From the NCBI RefSeq assembly GCF_002009175.1, contig NZ_CP018047.1, forward strand, positions 3,534,001 to 3,598,000: a stretch of DNA of 64,000 nt. The letters are read 5' to 3'. Shown one piece after another: positions 1-11,183 of the stretch. Made by a program: the position numbers and the translations under genes. The notes under the pieces are model-generated. The model made no database searches and had not been told where the DNA came from. It was given only the letters and a program-made list of their open reading frames with translations. Source of the DNA: Streptomyces niveus (GTDB taxonomy: Bacteria > Actinomycetota > Actinomycetes > Streptomycetales > Streptomycetaceae). How positions within the stretch are numbered: position 1 is the first letter of the stretch; each line of letters opens with the position of its first letter.

Positions 1-586
1 CCGGCTCAGCGCCGCGCGTGGCACCCGAACCCGTCACGTCCCGGTCCGCGTCAACCGCACCCGCCGCAGACCCGCCCGCACCGGAGGTACCCCCTGCCCG
101 ACCGGCAGCGCCAGCTGCCCCCTCGGGCCCGCCCGCACCGGCATCCCCAGAATCCGCCACCCCGCCAGACTCGCCCAGCGCAGCCGCAAAGCGGTCCAGC
201 AGTCTGCGGGCCGTCGCCTCCGACGTCGTAGGGGCGATCTCCGACAGGCGGCCATCCGAAGCCGCCGTCGCCGTGAAGGCCACCGTCGTGCCCCCGGCAG
301 ACTCCCGCAGCCGGATGCGGACGTTCAGCCTGGCGGAGCCCGTACCGCGGATCTCCGCGCCCTCGCCCTTCGCCGTGAAGGCCCCCGCCCGTTCCGTGAG
401 CGTCAGCGCGCCGCGGTACGTGATCGTGTGGCCGCCGACGCGGACCTTCAGCCGCCCCGAGAGAGGGCGCGCCGATTCGTCCGCGTCCTGTTGGAGTCCG
501 GGGACGCAGCGCGCGACGCGGGCGTGGTCCCGCAGCGCCTCGCGGAGGGTCTCAGCCGGAACCGGAATGAACACCTCATGCTCCAT
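1..586 (-). CDS. SRPBCC/CoxG-like protein, 3' end outside window
   Basis: Open reading frame entering from the left edge; its start is the ATG at 586 and no stop occurs before base 1, so only the first ~195 residues are visible. The N-terminus (MEHEVFIPVPAETLREAL, then VARCVPGL) followed by alternating beta-strand-like segments is typical of the CoxG/SRPBCC fold, a hydrophobic-ligand-binding helix-grip domain found near CO-dehydrogenase-type enzymes but often standing alone in actinomycetes. After about residue 145 the chain becomes an Ala/Gly/Pro-rich low-complexity linker. The gene is in the same orientation as the spermidine-synthase-like gene 82 bp upstream and could be cotranscribed with it. 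The family call rests on reading the sequence by eye; no ligand can be proposed. Confidence 0.6.
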   Translation of the reverse strand, partial: MEHEVFIPVPAETLREALRDHARVARCVPGLQQDADESARPLSGRLKVRVGGHTITYRGALTLTERAGAFTAKGEGAEIRGTGSARLNVRIRLRESAGGTTVAFTATAASDGRLSEIAPTTSEATARRLLDRFAAALGESGGVADSGDAGAGGPEGAAGAAGRAGGTSGAGGSAAGAVDADRDVTGSGATRGAEP

Positions 587-667
587 GGGATCCGAGCCTA
601 CTCAGCCCCGCCGCATCAGGCGCCTCTCCGCACACAACGGCCACCTCCGGCCAGGAACCCACCCCCA

Positions 668-2323
668 TCAGCCCGCGTATCTCGGATGCACGAGCGTCGA
701 CGGCGGCAGATCGCGCAACCGGGTGCGTTCCGCCCGGAGGATGCCCGCTTCGAGCACCGGCGGGGCCAGCGAGCGCAGCCGGGGCGCGTCCGGGGCGAGC
801 TCCACCGCCGGTGGCCGGCCGACCTCCGCGAGGACGAAGCCCCAGTCCGTCCGCGCCCCCGCCCCCGCCCCGGCGTCCCCGCCCGCGTTCTTCCCGTCGT
901 GGGACCGGTTGGGCCCCGTCCCGAACCCGGCCGCCTGCCCCATCGCGGCGTACGGGCTCGTACCGAAACCGGCCGACCGCAGCGTCGCGTCGACCGTCCA
1001 GTACGTACGCGGCCGGACAGCCGGCGGCCCCGCGTGCACGGCCAGCCGCCCGCCCTCGGCGAGCACCCGCGAGGCGAGCCCGTAGAACTCCTCCGAGTAG
1101 AGCTTCGTGCTCGGGGTGATGCCGGGGTTGGGCAGGTCCGAGATGACCACGTCGTACGCTCCCGACCCTCCCGGCCCGCCCGCCCCCACCGCCCCGCGCC
1201 CCCGCAGCCAGGTGAACGCGTCCGCGTACTCCACCCGGAACCGCGGGTCGTCGTACACATGCTCGTTCAGCGCGGCCAGCGCCGGGTCCGTACGGGCCAG
1301 GCGCGCGACTCCGGGGTCCAGCTCGACCAGCGTGACCGAACGGACGCCCGGATAGCGCAGCACCTCGCGCGCCGCGAGCCCGTCCCCGCCGCCCAGGATC
1401 AGCACCCGCGCGTGCGGACCGCGCATCGCGGGGTGCACCAGCGCTTCGTGGTACCGGTGCTCGTCCCGCTCGCTGACCCGCAGCCGCCCGTCCAGATACA
1501 GGTCCAGCGGCCCCTCGACCCCGCCCGTGAGGACGACCTCCTGGACATCGGTCTGGACGGCGACCCGCACCCCGTCCCCGTACACCGCGCGCCGCGCGGC
1601 CCGCTCGAAGTCGTCCACCAGGACGGCGGCCGTGGCCAGGACCGCCAGCACCAGGACGTTCACGAGCAGCAGCAGCCCCCGCTCACGGCCCGTCAGATCA
1701 CGCCCGAAGATCCAGAGCACGAGCGCCCCGCCCGCCACCACGTTGACCGCGCCGGTCAGGAGCGCGCCCGTGAGCTGCCCGAACCACGGCAGCAGCAGGA
1801 ACGGAAAGGCCAGCCCGCCGACCAGCGCGCCCACGTAGTCCGCCGCGAAGAGATCGGCGACCGTCCCGCCCGCGTCCTGCCGGGAGACGCGCTGAATGAG
1901 CGTCATCAGAAGAGGGATCTCCGCGCCGATGAGGACCCCGATGGAGAGTGAGAAGCCGATCAGCGCGTACCGCGACTCACCCATCCAGGCGAACGTCGCG
2001 TAGAGCACCAGCGCCGAGAGCCCCCCGAGCAGCGCGAGCGCCGCCTCGACCAGACCGAATCCGACCGCCGCCCGGCAGCGCAGCCGCTTCGCGAGCAGCG
2101 AGCCGAGGCCCATCGCGAAGACCATCAGGGACAGGACGACCGACGCCTGTGTGACGGAGTCCCCGATCAGATACGACGCGAGGGCGACCAGCTCCAGCTC
2201 GTAGACCAGTCCGCACGCGGCGCACACGAAGACCACGGCGAGGATCAGAAAACGACCCGCGCTCGGTCGGACGGGCAGCCGCGCCACGCTGTCCGGCGGC
2301 GCGACCACGGACTGGTCGATCAT
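668..2323 (-). CDS. Membrane-bound spermidine-synthase-like protein (polyamine aminopropyltransferase family)
   Basis: 551 residues. The first ~220 residues form about seven hydrophobic membrane segments; the C-terminal half is a Rossmann methyltransferase-like spermidine synthase domain. It shows the nucleotide-binding signature [16 protein letters not shown], the acidic VTLVELDP loop, and [20 protein letters not shown], which covers the catalytic-Asp region. The YH in [14 protein letters not shown] also fits the family. Such membrane-fused SpeE-like proteins are common in actinomycetes; the substrate may be a polyamine but is not certain, because ligand-contact residues cannot be checked by eye. 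Start is the ATG at 2323. The gene is monocistronic or leads into the CoxG-like gene. Confidence 0.85.
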   Translation of the reverse strand: MIDQSVVAPPDSVARLPVRPSAGRFLILAVVFVCAACGLVYELELVALASYLIGDSVTQASVVLSLMVFAMGLGSLLAKRLRCRAAVGFGLVEAALALLGGLSALVLYATFAWMGESRYALIGFSLSIGVLIGAEIPLLMTLIQRVSRQDAGGTVADLFAADYVGALVGGLAFPFLLLPWFGQLTGALLTGAVNVVAGGALVLWIFGRDLTGRERGLLLLVNVLVLAVLATAAVLVDDFERAARRAVYGDGVRVAVQTDVQEVVLTGGVEGPLDLYLDGRLRVSERDEHRYHEALVHPAMRGPHARVLILGGGDGLAAREVLRYPGVRSVTLVELDPGVARLARTDPALAALNEHVYDDPRFRVEYADAFTWLRGRGAVGAGGPGGSGAYDVVISDLPNPGITPSTKLYSEEFYGLASRVLAEGGRLAVHAGPPAVRPRTYWTVDATLRSAGFGTSPYAAMGQAAGFGTGPNRSHDGKNAGGDAGAGAGARTDWGFVLAEVGRPPAVELAPDAPRLRSLAPPVLEAGILRAERTRLRDLPPSTLVHPRYAG

Positions 2324-2429
2324 TCCAGTAACGCTACGTCACGACTTCCGTGCGGCCTGTCACCCACAAGGGTGGTACCGGTGTTCGTAACCACTCACCG
2401 CGCCCCCAGTCGGCTCCCGCCCGCCACCC

Positions 2430-2948
2430 CTACAGCGAGACCGGCACCCGCACCCCCACCCGCGTCCGGGTCACCACCAGCGTCCCCTCCTGCGGATACG
2501 CGTGCCAGGTGCGCCAGGACACCTGACCTTCGTGCCGCTGCACGAGCATCGCCGTGAACGCGTGCGGGTCACCCGGGAACGTACCCGCGAGCCCGTTCGG
2601 ATGGTCGGCGACCAGTGCGAGCAACTCCTGCGCGCGCCCCGCGAACGAGCCCTGCGACAACGTCTCGACGCGCGCGGCGAATTCGTAACTCCACTCCCCC
2701 ACGTGCTCCGCGACGCCGAGCGGCAACGGCGTGCTGCTGCCGGGGATACAGGCCACCGTCTCGGAGCAACTGCCCTGCTCCTGTTCGAGAAGTACCTGAT
2801 GGGAGGCGCCGAGAAGTCTCATCTGGACTTTGGCGCCGCTGAGTTCGAGATCGAGGACGGCGAGCGCGGGCAGCGGCTCGCGGCCCAGCGCCCAGGCCAG
2901 GTCGGCCGAACGGGTGTCTGTATAGGCGGTGTTGAGAGTTCTGAGCAT
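2430..2948 (-). CDS. DUF2617 family protein
   Basis: 172 residues from the ATG at 2948. The N-terminus MLRTLNTAYTDTRSADLAWA matches the usual beginning of DUF2617 proteins of Streptomyces. An in-frame ATG lies 99 bases further upstream, but the extra residues are low-complexity and lie across a repeated GAGAACT tract, so the shorter start is preferred. The protein is soluble, has no signal peptide, and its function is unknown. It is transcribed on its own on the minus strand; short intergenic gaps separate it from its neighbours. Confidence 0.8.
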   Translation of the reverse strand: MLRTLNTAYTDTRSADLAWALGREPLPALAVLDLELSGAKVQMRLLGASHQVLLEQEQGSCSETVACIPGSSTPLPLGVAEHVGEWSYEFAARVETLSQGSFAGRAQELLALVADHPNGLAGTFPGDPHAFTAMLVQRHEGQVSWRTWHAYPQEGTLVVTRTRVGVRVPVSL

Positions 2949-3261
2949 GGGTCGGCTCCGCAAACACGAGAACTGAGAACTGAGAACTGACGGAAGTAGG
3001 AGATCGTCTGCTCGGCTCCGCGCGAAGGTCCGAGGTTCGAGGCCCAAGGTCCGGGGCTGGAAAATCTCAACAGCGAGAGAATCACGAAGTAAGGGGCGCT
3101 CACAGCGTTTTTACCCAACTTGACGTGGTTTCCATCCCCTGGGGGGCACCACAGTTCAACTGTTCAACGAATTCGGGCTCCGGGAGGGCCCAACATGACG
3201 ATGTCCGGCGGAAGTTCGTTCCACCGGACATCGTCGATGACCACGGACCAGCTGCCCCGTG
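2949..3261. other. Intergenic region
   Basis: No convincing gene. It holds a tandem GAGAACT-type repeat near 2969-2990 just upstream of the DUF2617 gene, and otherwise unremarkable sequence. Longer frames that read through it have poor codon bias. Confidence 0.5.
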
Positions 3262-3543
3262 TCAGCTGCCTCCGCCGCCGCATCCCCCGCCGCCTCCGCC
3301 GCAGGAGGACGAACCTCCGCCGCAGGACGAGGAGCCGCCGCCGTCTCCCGAGGACCACCAGCTCCCGCCACCGCCACCGCTGTCGCCGGAGCCGGAACGG
3401 GAGCCGGAGCGGGAACGGCCGGCCGAGAGGCGGACCCCCCGGTTGTTCCGTGCGCCCAGGCGCTTGGCGAAGCCGCCCATCATGATCAAGAACCCGACAA
3501 CCAACAGTGCGAGCAGCCCGAGGGCCAACGCCACAACGTTCAT
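3262..3543 (-). CDS. Small membrane protein with Gly/Ser/Cys-rich tail
   Basis: 93 residues from the ATG at 3543. Residues 3-22 (VVALALGLLALLVVGFLIMM) are a single transmembrane helix. A basic stretch follows, then a tail made almost only of Gly, Ser and Cys with Trp-Trp near residue 62, ending in Cys-Gly runs. Similar Gly/Cys-rich C-terminal tails occur on actinobacterial TIGR04222-type membrane proteins, but no catalytic domain is present. The frame is open further upstream; that extension overlaps the divergent aminotransferase gene and is antisense noise. Function unknown; the Cys residues could bind metal or form disulfides. Confidence 0.6.
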   Translation of the reverse strand: MNVVALALGLLALLVVGFLIMMGGFAKRLGARNNRGVRLSAGRSRSGSRSGSGDSGGGGGSWWSSGDGGGSSSCGGGSSSCGGGGGGCGGGGS

Positions 3544-3706
3544 CGTCTTCACCGTCTTTCTGTTCCCCCGAAGCGAGGCCTCCGCGTCGTAGCGGGACCG
3601 GCTTCGCCAGTGATCGGCTTTGTGCCGTCTTCTTTTGTGACTGGGGGATGCCCCCCGCCCCGTGGGCCCAAAGCAGACTTGAGCAACTCCAGAGCTTCGG
3701 CGCAGG

Positions 3707-4933
3707 ATGGCCGTCATGACCGCCACGAATCCCCCGACGCCCGCCGCGAGCGGCGACCCGGCGCCCCGTCGCCCCCTGCTCAACCGACGCCTCGCGGAGT
3801 TCGGGACGACGATCTTCGCCGAGATGTCGGCGCTGGCCGTCCGGACCGGCGCGATCAACCTGGGCCAGGGCTTTCCGGACACGGACGGCCCCGAGGAGGT
3901 CAGGGAGGCTGCGGTACGGGCCCTGCGCGACGGCCGCGGCAACCAGTACCCGCCGGGCCTCGGCGTCCCCGAGCTGCGCACCGCGATCGCCGACCACCAG
4001 CTGAAGCGGTACGGCCTGGCGTACGACCCCGACACCGAGGTCCTGGTGACGGCGGGCGCCACCGAGGCGATCGCGGCGTCACTGCTCGCCCTCGTCGAGC
4101 CCGGCGACGAGGTGATCGCCCTGGAGCCGTACTACGACTCGTACGCCGCCTCCATCGCCCTGGCGGGCGGCACCCGCGTCCCCGTCACGCTGCGGCCCCG
4201 CGACGGCGCGTACCACCTGGACCTGGACGAGCTGCGCGATGCCGTCACCCCGCGCACCCGCCTGATCCTCCTCAACACCCCGCACAACCCCACCGGCACG
4301 GTCCTCACGCGCGAGGAACTGGCGGCCGTGGCCGCCCTCGCCGTCGAGCGGGATCTGCTGGTCGTCACCGACGAGGTCTACGAACACCTGGTCTTCGACG
4401 GCGAACACCTCCCCATCGCGACCTTCCCGGGGATGCGCGAGCGCACCGTCACCATCTCCTCCAGCGGGAAGACGTTCTCGTTCACCGGCTGGAAGGTCGG
4501 CTGGGTGACGGCCGCGCCGGAGCTGGTGAACACGGTCAGGGCCGCGAAGCAGTTCCTGACGTACGTCTCGGCGGGCCCGTTCCAGTACGCCGTCGCCGAG
4601 GCCCTGCGCCTGCCGGACAGCTACTTCGAGGATCTGCGCGACGATCTGCGCGCCAAGCGCGACCTGCTGTCGGCGGGGCTCGTCGCGGCCGGATTCGAGG
4701 TCTACCGGCCGGCGGGCACGTACTTCGTCACCACCGACATCCGCCCCCTCGGCGAGAGCGACGGCTTCGCCTTCTGCCGCTCGCTGCCCGAGCGCTGCGG
4801 AGTGGTGGCCGTACCGAACGCGGTGTTCTACGACCACCGGGAGCAGGGCGCGCCCTTCGTGCGCTTCGCGTTCTGCAAGCGCACGGAGGTACTGGCGGAC
4901 GCGGCGGGGCGGCTGAAGACACTGGCGGCGTGA
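3707..4933 (+). CDS. Pyridoxal-phosphate-dependent aminotransferase (class I/II)
   Basis: 408 residues (or 405 if the third downstream ATG at 3716 is used; neither start has an ideal ribosome site). Fold-type I aminotransferase: INLGQGFPDTDGP at the substrate entrance, NTPHNPTGTVLTREEL (the NPTG loop), VVTDEVYEHLVFD (PLP-ring Asp/Tyr) and SSSGKTFSFTGWKVGW with the Schiff-base lysine. The C-terminus (FVRFAFCK) carries the carboxylate-binding Arg. It is closest in style to the MalY/KAT/YbdL-type broad-specificity aminotransferases; the natural substrate cannot be read from sequence. The stop overlaps a possible GTG start of the next gene by 4 bases. Confidence 0.92.
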   Translation: MAVMTATNPPTPAASGDPAPRRPLLNRRLAEFGTTIFAEMSALAVRTGAINLGQGFPDTDGPEEVREAAVRALRDGRGNQYPPGLGVPELRTAIADHQLKRYGLAYDPDTEVLVTAGATEAIAASLLALVEPGDEVIALEPYYDSYAASIALAGGTRVPVTLRPRDGAYHLDLDELRDAVTPRTRLILLNTPHNPTGTVLTREELAAVAALAVERDLLVVTDEVYEHLVFDGEHLPIATFPGMRERTVTISSSGKTFSFTGWKVGWVTAAPELVNTVRAAKQFLTYVSAGPFQYAVAEALRLPDSYFEDLRDDLRAKRDLLSAGLVAAGFEVYRPAGTYFVTTDIRPLGESDGFAFCRSLPERCGVVAVPNAVFYDHREQGAPFVRFAFCKRTEVLADAAGRLKTLAA

Positions 4934-5103
4934 AGCGACCGGGCGGCCGTCACGGCCACCGCCTGTCACGCCGACACGCCGCCCGCCGCCGCGCACCCCC
5001 CGTACGGCCCCGCTTCGTACCCGCCCGGCCGTCCAGCGGTCGCGCGGGGCCCGGGTCGCGCGGAAGGTCGGCTCGACCGATCACGCGCGCACGGAGGTGC
5101 CCC

Positions 5104-6375
5104 CTGTCCGCCGACACGCTCGACGCCGCCGACGCCGTCCCACCGGCCCCCCGAAAGGCCCCCGCACGGGTCTCGGGGCCCGCCGCCCCTCCGGCCGTCA
5201 CCTTCACCGCCCTCGTCCCACGACGCGCCCCGCGCCGGCGCACCGCCCGTCTCGCCTCGGCCCTCGGCCGCGCCGCCCCGGCCCTCGGGCTGTTCGCCGC
5301 CGCCCGGCTCACCGGTCTGCTCGTCCTGTGCCTGTGGGCCGAGCACGTCGGCCGCTCACCGTCCCAACTCCTCACCCGGACCTGGGACTCGGTCTGGTAC
5401 ACGAGGATCGCCGCCGACGGCTACGGCCACACCCTCCACTTCACCGACGGCGCCGTCCACAGCGATCTGGCGTTCTTCCCGCTCTACCCCGGCCTCGTAC
5501 GCGCCGTCACCACCGTGCTCCCGCTCACCGGGGACACCGCCGCCCTGCTCGTCTCCTGGGCCGCCGCGGCAGCCGCCGCCTTCGCCATCTACCTGCTCGG
5601 CGAACGCCTCCAGGGCCGGACCACCGCAGCCGTCCTCGTGCTCCTGTGGGGCCTGCTCCCCCACTCGGTCGTGCTCTCCCTCGCGTACACGGAACCGCTC
5701 CTCACCGCCTTCGCCGCCTTCTCCCTGTACGCGGTGCTCACCGGCCGCTGGCTGTGGGCGGGTTCGCTGGCAGCGCTCGCGGGGCTGTCCCGGCCCAACG
5801 GGATCGCGATCGCCGCGGCGGTGTGCGTCGCGGCGGCGTACGAGCTGTGGAAGCGCCGCGCCCACGCCCCCTGGCGCCTCTGGGCCGCGGCCGTCGTCGC
5901 GCCGCTCGGCTGGGGCGGTTACGTGCTCTGGGTGGGCCTGCGCACCGGCGATCCGCTCGGCGGCTACTTCGCCGTGCAGGCCGGCTGGCGGTCCCGCTTC
6001 GACCTCGGCGCCGACAATCTGCTCAACGTCCGCGATGTCGCGCTACGGCCCACCGAACTCGCCTCGCCCATGACCGCGTTGATCGTCACCGCGGCCGTAC
6101 TGCTCTTCGCGCTGCTCCTCGTGGACCGGGAGAACCGCCCACCGCTGCCAGTGCTCGTGTACGCGGGGGTCCTGCTCCTGATCGCGGTCGGCGGTGGCGG
6201 TTTCTTCGAGTCCAAGCCGCGCTTCCTGCTGCCCGCGTTCCCGCTGCTGCTCCCGCTCGCGTGCGCGCTCACGAAAGCCCGGCCGAGAGCGGCGATCGTG
6301 GTGATCACCGCCCTCGCCGGGCTGTCGTGCTGCTACGGGACGTACCTGCTGATGCTGGCCCCGATGCCGCTGTGA
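5104..6375 (+). CDS. Integral membrane glycosyltransferase (mannosyltransferase/PIG-V-like)
   Basis: About 423 residues with roughly nine to ten transmembrane helices. The WDSVWYTRIAADGYG loop after the first helix fits GT-C fold mannosyltransferases using polyprenyl-phosphate sugars (PIG-V/ArnT-like), followed by HSDLAFFPLYPGLVR. These enzymes act at the outer face of the membrane on protein or lipid acceptors. The start is unusual: the best Shine-Dalgarno (GGAGG at 5093-5097) sits 6 bases before an in-frame CTG at 5104. The alternative is a GTG at 4930 that overlaps the aminotransferase stop, but the 58 residues it adds are Arg/Pro-rich and unlike a real N-terminus. Acceptor and sugar unknown. 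Confidence 0.78.
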   Translation: MSADTLDAADAVPPAPRKAPARVSGPAAPPAVTFTALVPRRAPRRRTARLASALGRAAPALGLFAAARLTGLLVLCLWAEHVGRSPSQLLTRTWDSVWYTRIAADGYGHTLHFTDGAVHSDLAFFPLYPGLVRAVTTVLPLTGDTAALLVSWAAAAAAAFAIYLLGERLQGRTTAAVLVLLWGLLPHSVVLSLAYTEPLLTAFAAFSLYAVLTGRWLWAGSLAALAGLSRPNGIAIAAAVCVAAAYELWKRRAHAPWRLWAAAVVAPLGWGGYVLWVGLRTGDPLGGYFAVQAGWRSRFDLGADNLLNVRDVALRPTELASPMTALIVTAAVLLFALLLVDRENRPPLPVLVYAGVLLLIAVGGGGFFESKPRFLLPAFPLLLPLACALTKARPRAAIVVITALAGLSCCYGTYLLMLAPMPL

Positions 6376-6406
6376 CGATCCTCGGATGCCGCTATCGGGC
6401 GTCGCC

Positions 6407-6955
6407 TCAGGCGTCGTCGGCCGGCTTCTCCTCGGCGGGCTTCTCCTCCGCCGGAGTCAGCCCGAAGGTCTCGACGATCCACTTGTCGAACTCGATCGAC
6501 GCCCGCACCCAGCTGACGGTCGACGACACGAAGTGCTCCAGGCTGACCCCGGTGCCGATCAGCATCTGGGCCTCGCCGATGAGCCGGACGGTCGTGGGGC
6601 CGCCGTCCTCCTCCTCGTGCACGTGGCTGTAGACCTTGGGCCACAGCGTGCGGCGGTTCCAGTCGTCGATCGCGTCGAGGATCTTGGGCTTGTCATCGAT
6701 GGCGTGCGGCCGGTCGTAGAACGTCCGTACGGAGAAGACCTGCTGGTCGCCCTCGCCGCGGAACATGAAGTACGTACGGAATTCCTCCCACGGCGCCGCG
6801 AGGTCACCCTCGTCGTCGACGACGTACTTCAGCTCCATCTGGTCGAGAAGCTGCTTGACCAGATCCTGGTCGGGGACGACAGGGCCCGCCGTTCCCGCAG
6901 CCTGCGGCTGGGGCTGGGCCCCGAAATTCGGAATCGAGGACGGGTCGATGGTCAT
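6407..6955 (-). CDS. YbjN domain-containing protein
   Basis: 182 residues from the ATG at 6955. A short Pro/Gln-rich N-terminus is followed by a YbjN/type-III-secretion-chaperone-like domain: DLVKQLLDQMELKYVVDDEG, then TYFMFRGEGDQQVFSVRTFY and NRRTLWPKVYSHV, ending in a repeated PAEEK acidic tail. YbjN proteins are regulators or chaperone-like factors of unknown mechanism, common in actinomycetes. It converges with the upstream glycosyltransferase gene (31 bp apart) and lies just downstream of clpB on the same strand, separated from it by a terminator. Confidence 0.82.
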   Translation of the reverse strand: MTIDPSSIPNFGAQPQPQAAGTAGPVVPDQDLVKQLLDQMELKYVVDDEGDLAAPWEEFRTYFMFRGEGDQQVFSVRTFYDRPHAIDDKPKILDAIDDWNRRTLWPKVYSHVHEEEDGGPTTVRLIGEAQMLIGTGVSLEHFVSSTVSWVRASIEFDKWIVETFGLTPAEEKPAEEKPADDA

Positions 6956-7097
6956 CGCTGGATTCTCCTGAGGATGGCATGCCGTTGTCTGACGACGACC
7001 CTAGCCGCGATCCCCGGGCCAAAACCCTGCACCCCGTCGGCAATCACAGGAAGGTCCGCGCGACGGCCCACCCGACGCCCCCGGGACGGCCCACGCG

Positions 7098-7128
7098 AAG
7101 GCCCGCCACCGCGCGGGTGACGGGCCTT
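7098..7128 (-). terminator. Terminator downstream of clpB
   Basis: Inverted repeat with 8-bp arms (AAGGCCCG and CGGGCCTT) around a GC-rich loop that can extend the pairing, 25 bp after the clpB stop. It fits a factor-independent terminator without a long U-tract, as is usual in Streptomyces. Confidence 0.6.
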
Positions 7129-7152
7129 CCGTCTGCCGTGCCGTAAGGCGTC

Positions 7153-9816
<2,664 letters not shown>

Positions 9817-9888
9817 GTAGCGGTCTCTCCTCCTCGACTCGGGCCCGTCCCGCAACCCCTGGGACCTGACCCACCCAACGTACGCAAA

Positions 9889-9909
9889 GTTGAGTCTATT
9901 CCACTCAAG
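9889..9909. promoter_or_regulatory. HAIR box (HspR operator) of clpB
   Basis: GTTGAGT, seven bases, ACTCAAG: one mismatch from the HspR consensus CTTGAGT-N7-ACTCAAG. It lies in the clpB promoter region, between clpB and the divergent PPOX gene. Confidence 0.9.
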
Positions 9910-10000
9910 GCGCGCGAGGAACGCCCGGCGGCCGGCCTCCTCGCGGACCAACTCCCGCCGCCCCGCACCTCCGAGGCCGTTACGCGCCTATTCTTCCGGC

Positions 10001-10405
10001 ATGGCCCAAGACGTACGCGATCCCGACCCCGGATATCTCGCCTTCTGGGGAGAGCGCCACCTGTGCACCCTGACCACTCTCCGGCCGGACGGCACACCGC
10101 ACGTCGTGCCGGTGGGCGTGACGTACGAACCGGAGGCCGCGATGGCACGTGTCATCACCAACAAGAACTCGACCAAGGTCGCCAACATCCTGGCGGCGGG
10201 CCCCGACGGAGGCCGGGTCGCGGTCTGCCAGGTCCACGGCGGGCGCTGGGCGACGCTTGAGGGCCTCGCGACGGTACGCACAGAGGCCGATCGGGTCGCG
10301 GACGCCGTAGGCCGTTACGCGGCCCGCTACGAACGCACGCCGGCGCCCAACCCGGACCGGGTCGTCATCGAGATCGCCGTCGACCGCGCGCTGGGCAGAG
10401 GATGA
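10001..10405 (+). CDS. PPOX-class F420/FMN-dependent oxidoreductase family protein
   Basis: 134 residues from the ATG at 10001; an upstream in-frame start would read through the HAIR box and is rejected. Split-barrel flavin-binding fold: DPGYLAFWGERHLCTLTTLR, DGTPHVVPVGVTYEP, then ARVITNKNSTKVANI and the C-terminal DRVVIEIAVDRALG. This is typical of the actinobacterial TIGR03618-like group, many of which bind coenzyme F420 and reduce diverse substrates. The substrate is not deducible. It is divergent from clpB and ends at a strong hairpin that separates it from the convergent peptide/Rieske-like pair. Confidence 0.85.
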   Translation: MAQDVRDPDPGYLAFWGERHLCTLTTLRPDGTPHVVPVGVTYEPEAAMARVITNKNSTKVANILAAGPDGGRVAVCQVHGGRWATLEGLATVRTEADRVADAVGRYAARYERTPAPNPDRVVIEIAVDRALGRG

Positions 10406-10467
10406 CGCGCGCCCCGCGAACGCCGCCACCGCGCGGCACGCGGCACACCGGCCCCGCACGCGAAAAG

Positions 10468-10512
10468 CACAGCGGCGCCATCGCGTTTCAGGTCCACGAT
10501 GGCGCCGCTGTG
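10468..10512. terminator. Bidirectional terminator hairpin
   Basis: Perfect 16-bp inverted repeat (CACAGCGGCGCCATCG and its complement) with a 13-base loop, located between two convergent genes. Confidence 0.85.
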
Positions 10513-10554
10513 TGGGGGAAGCGCCCGAGCGATCTACTACGACGGGGGAATCGC

Positions 10555-10875
10555 TCAGGCACTGCGGGGGGTGGCGGAAATGGTCTGTGGTTCGACCAGC
10601 TGGTGGTCCCGCTGGTCAAGATTGACGAAAATCATGTCGTACCGAATCGCGCAGCGTACGGGCTGCGGCGCCCCCCGAGGCTTCCTCAGACACCGGTAGG
10701 CACGGACGTCCTCGTCCTCCTCACGGACGACGACCACGGGCTCTCCGAACAGGGTGACCATCAGCGAGTCACCACGGTGTGGGATCGCCGTGACGAGATC
10801 GATGAAGTGCCACCCGGACCGGTAGGCCGAGGCCATCTCACGCCGAAAGACCCTGTCGTCCGGCGGGACGGTCAT
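10555..10875 (-). CDS. Small Rieske-like protein lacking the Rieske ligands
   Basis: 106 residues from the ATG at 10875, which overlaps the stop of the upstream secreted-peptide gene (ATGA), so translation is coupled. The pattern GDSLMVTLFGEPVVVVREED, then VRAYRCLRKPRG, then IRYDMIFVNLDQ follows the beginning of Rieske-type ring-hydroxylating oxygenases (FGEPVVVVRDEDG...VRAYRNVCPHRG...). The Cys-X-His and Cys-X2-His ligand pairs are replaced here, so no [2Fe-2S] centre is expected. The family resemblance is my reading; the role is unknown. Context (coupled to a peptide gene, next to two regulators) suggests a dedicated accessory or sensing role for the peptide. Confidence 0.6.
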   Translation of the reverse strand: MTVPPDDRVFRREMASAYRSGWHFIDLVTAIPHRGDSLMVTLFGEPVVVVREEDEDVRAYRCLRKPRGAPQPVRCAIRYDMIFVNLDQRDHQLVEPQTISATPRSA

Positions 10876-11054
10876 GCGCCCAGGTCCGCCGGTGCAGTGG
10901 TCCACGAGGGCTCGCTGGGGAGGGCTATCCCCGAGTGCGTCGATTCGACGCCCAGCGGTCCAGTGGTCCACGAGGGCTCACCATTGACGACGACGGCACT
11001 CGCCGCAGCCGCCACAAACGCGAGTGCGCACAACGCGCGAACCATCCTCTTCAT
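10872..11054 (-). CDS. Short secreted peptide with repeated EPSWTT motif
   Basis: 60 residues from the ATG at 11054, preceded by GGAG 8 bases upstream. MKRMVRALCALAFVAAAASA is a classical Sec signal peptide with an Ala-X-Ala-like cleavage site near residue 20. The mature part of about 40 residues contains EPSWTTGP and EPSWTTAP, two copies of one motif 24 residues apart; the underlying DNA repeat (GTGGTCCACGAGGGCTC) is also visible. The stop overlaps the start of the Rieske-like gene by 4 bases. No Cys in the mature part, so no disulfide or lanthionine chemistry is implied. Function unknown; it could be an extracellular signal, an inhibitor or a modified-peptide precursor. Confidence 0.65.
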   Translation of the reverse strand: MKRMVRALCALAFVAAAASAVVVNGEPSWTTGPLGVESTHSGIALPSEPSWTTAPADLGA

Positions 11055-11183
11055 GGAAGATCTCCACCCCATTCTGATCATCATCCCTCCCCCCGCGATT
11101 AAGACGATGGCCCACTCCGAACGCTTCCACCAGCGAGCACGGGCATCATGTTCCTGTAATTCAAGACCCTGAGGGGGTGGCAT

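Noticed and set aside
3259..5100. N-terminal extension of the glycosyltransferase frame through the aminotransferase gene
   Set aside because: Overlaps a certain gene in another frame and is Arg/Pro-rich throughout.
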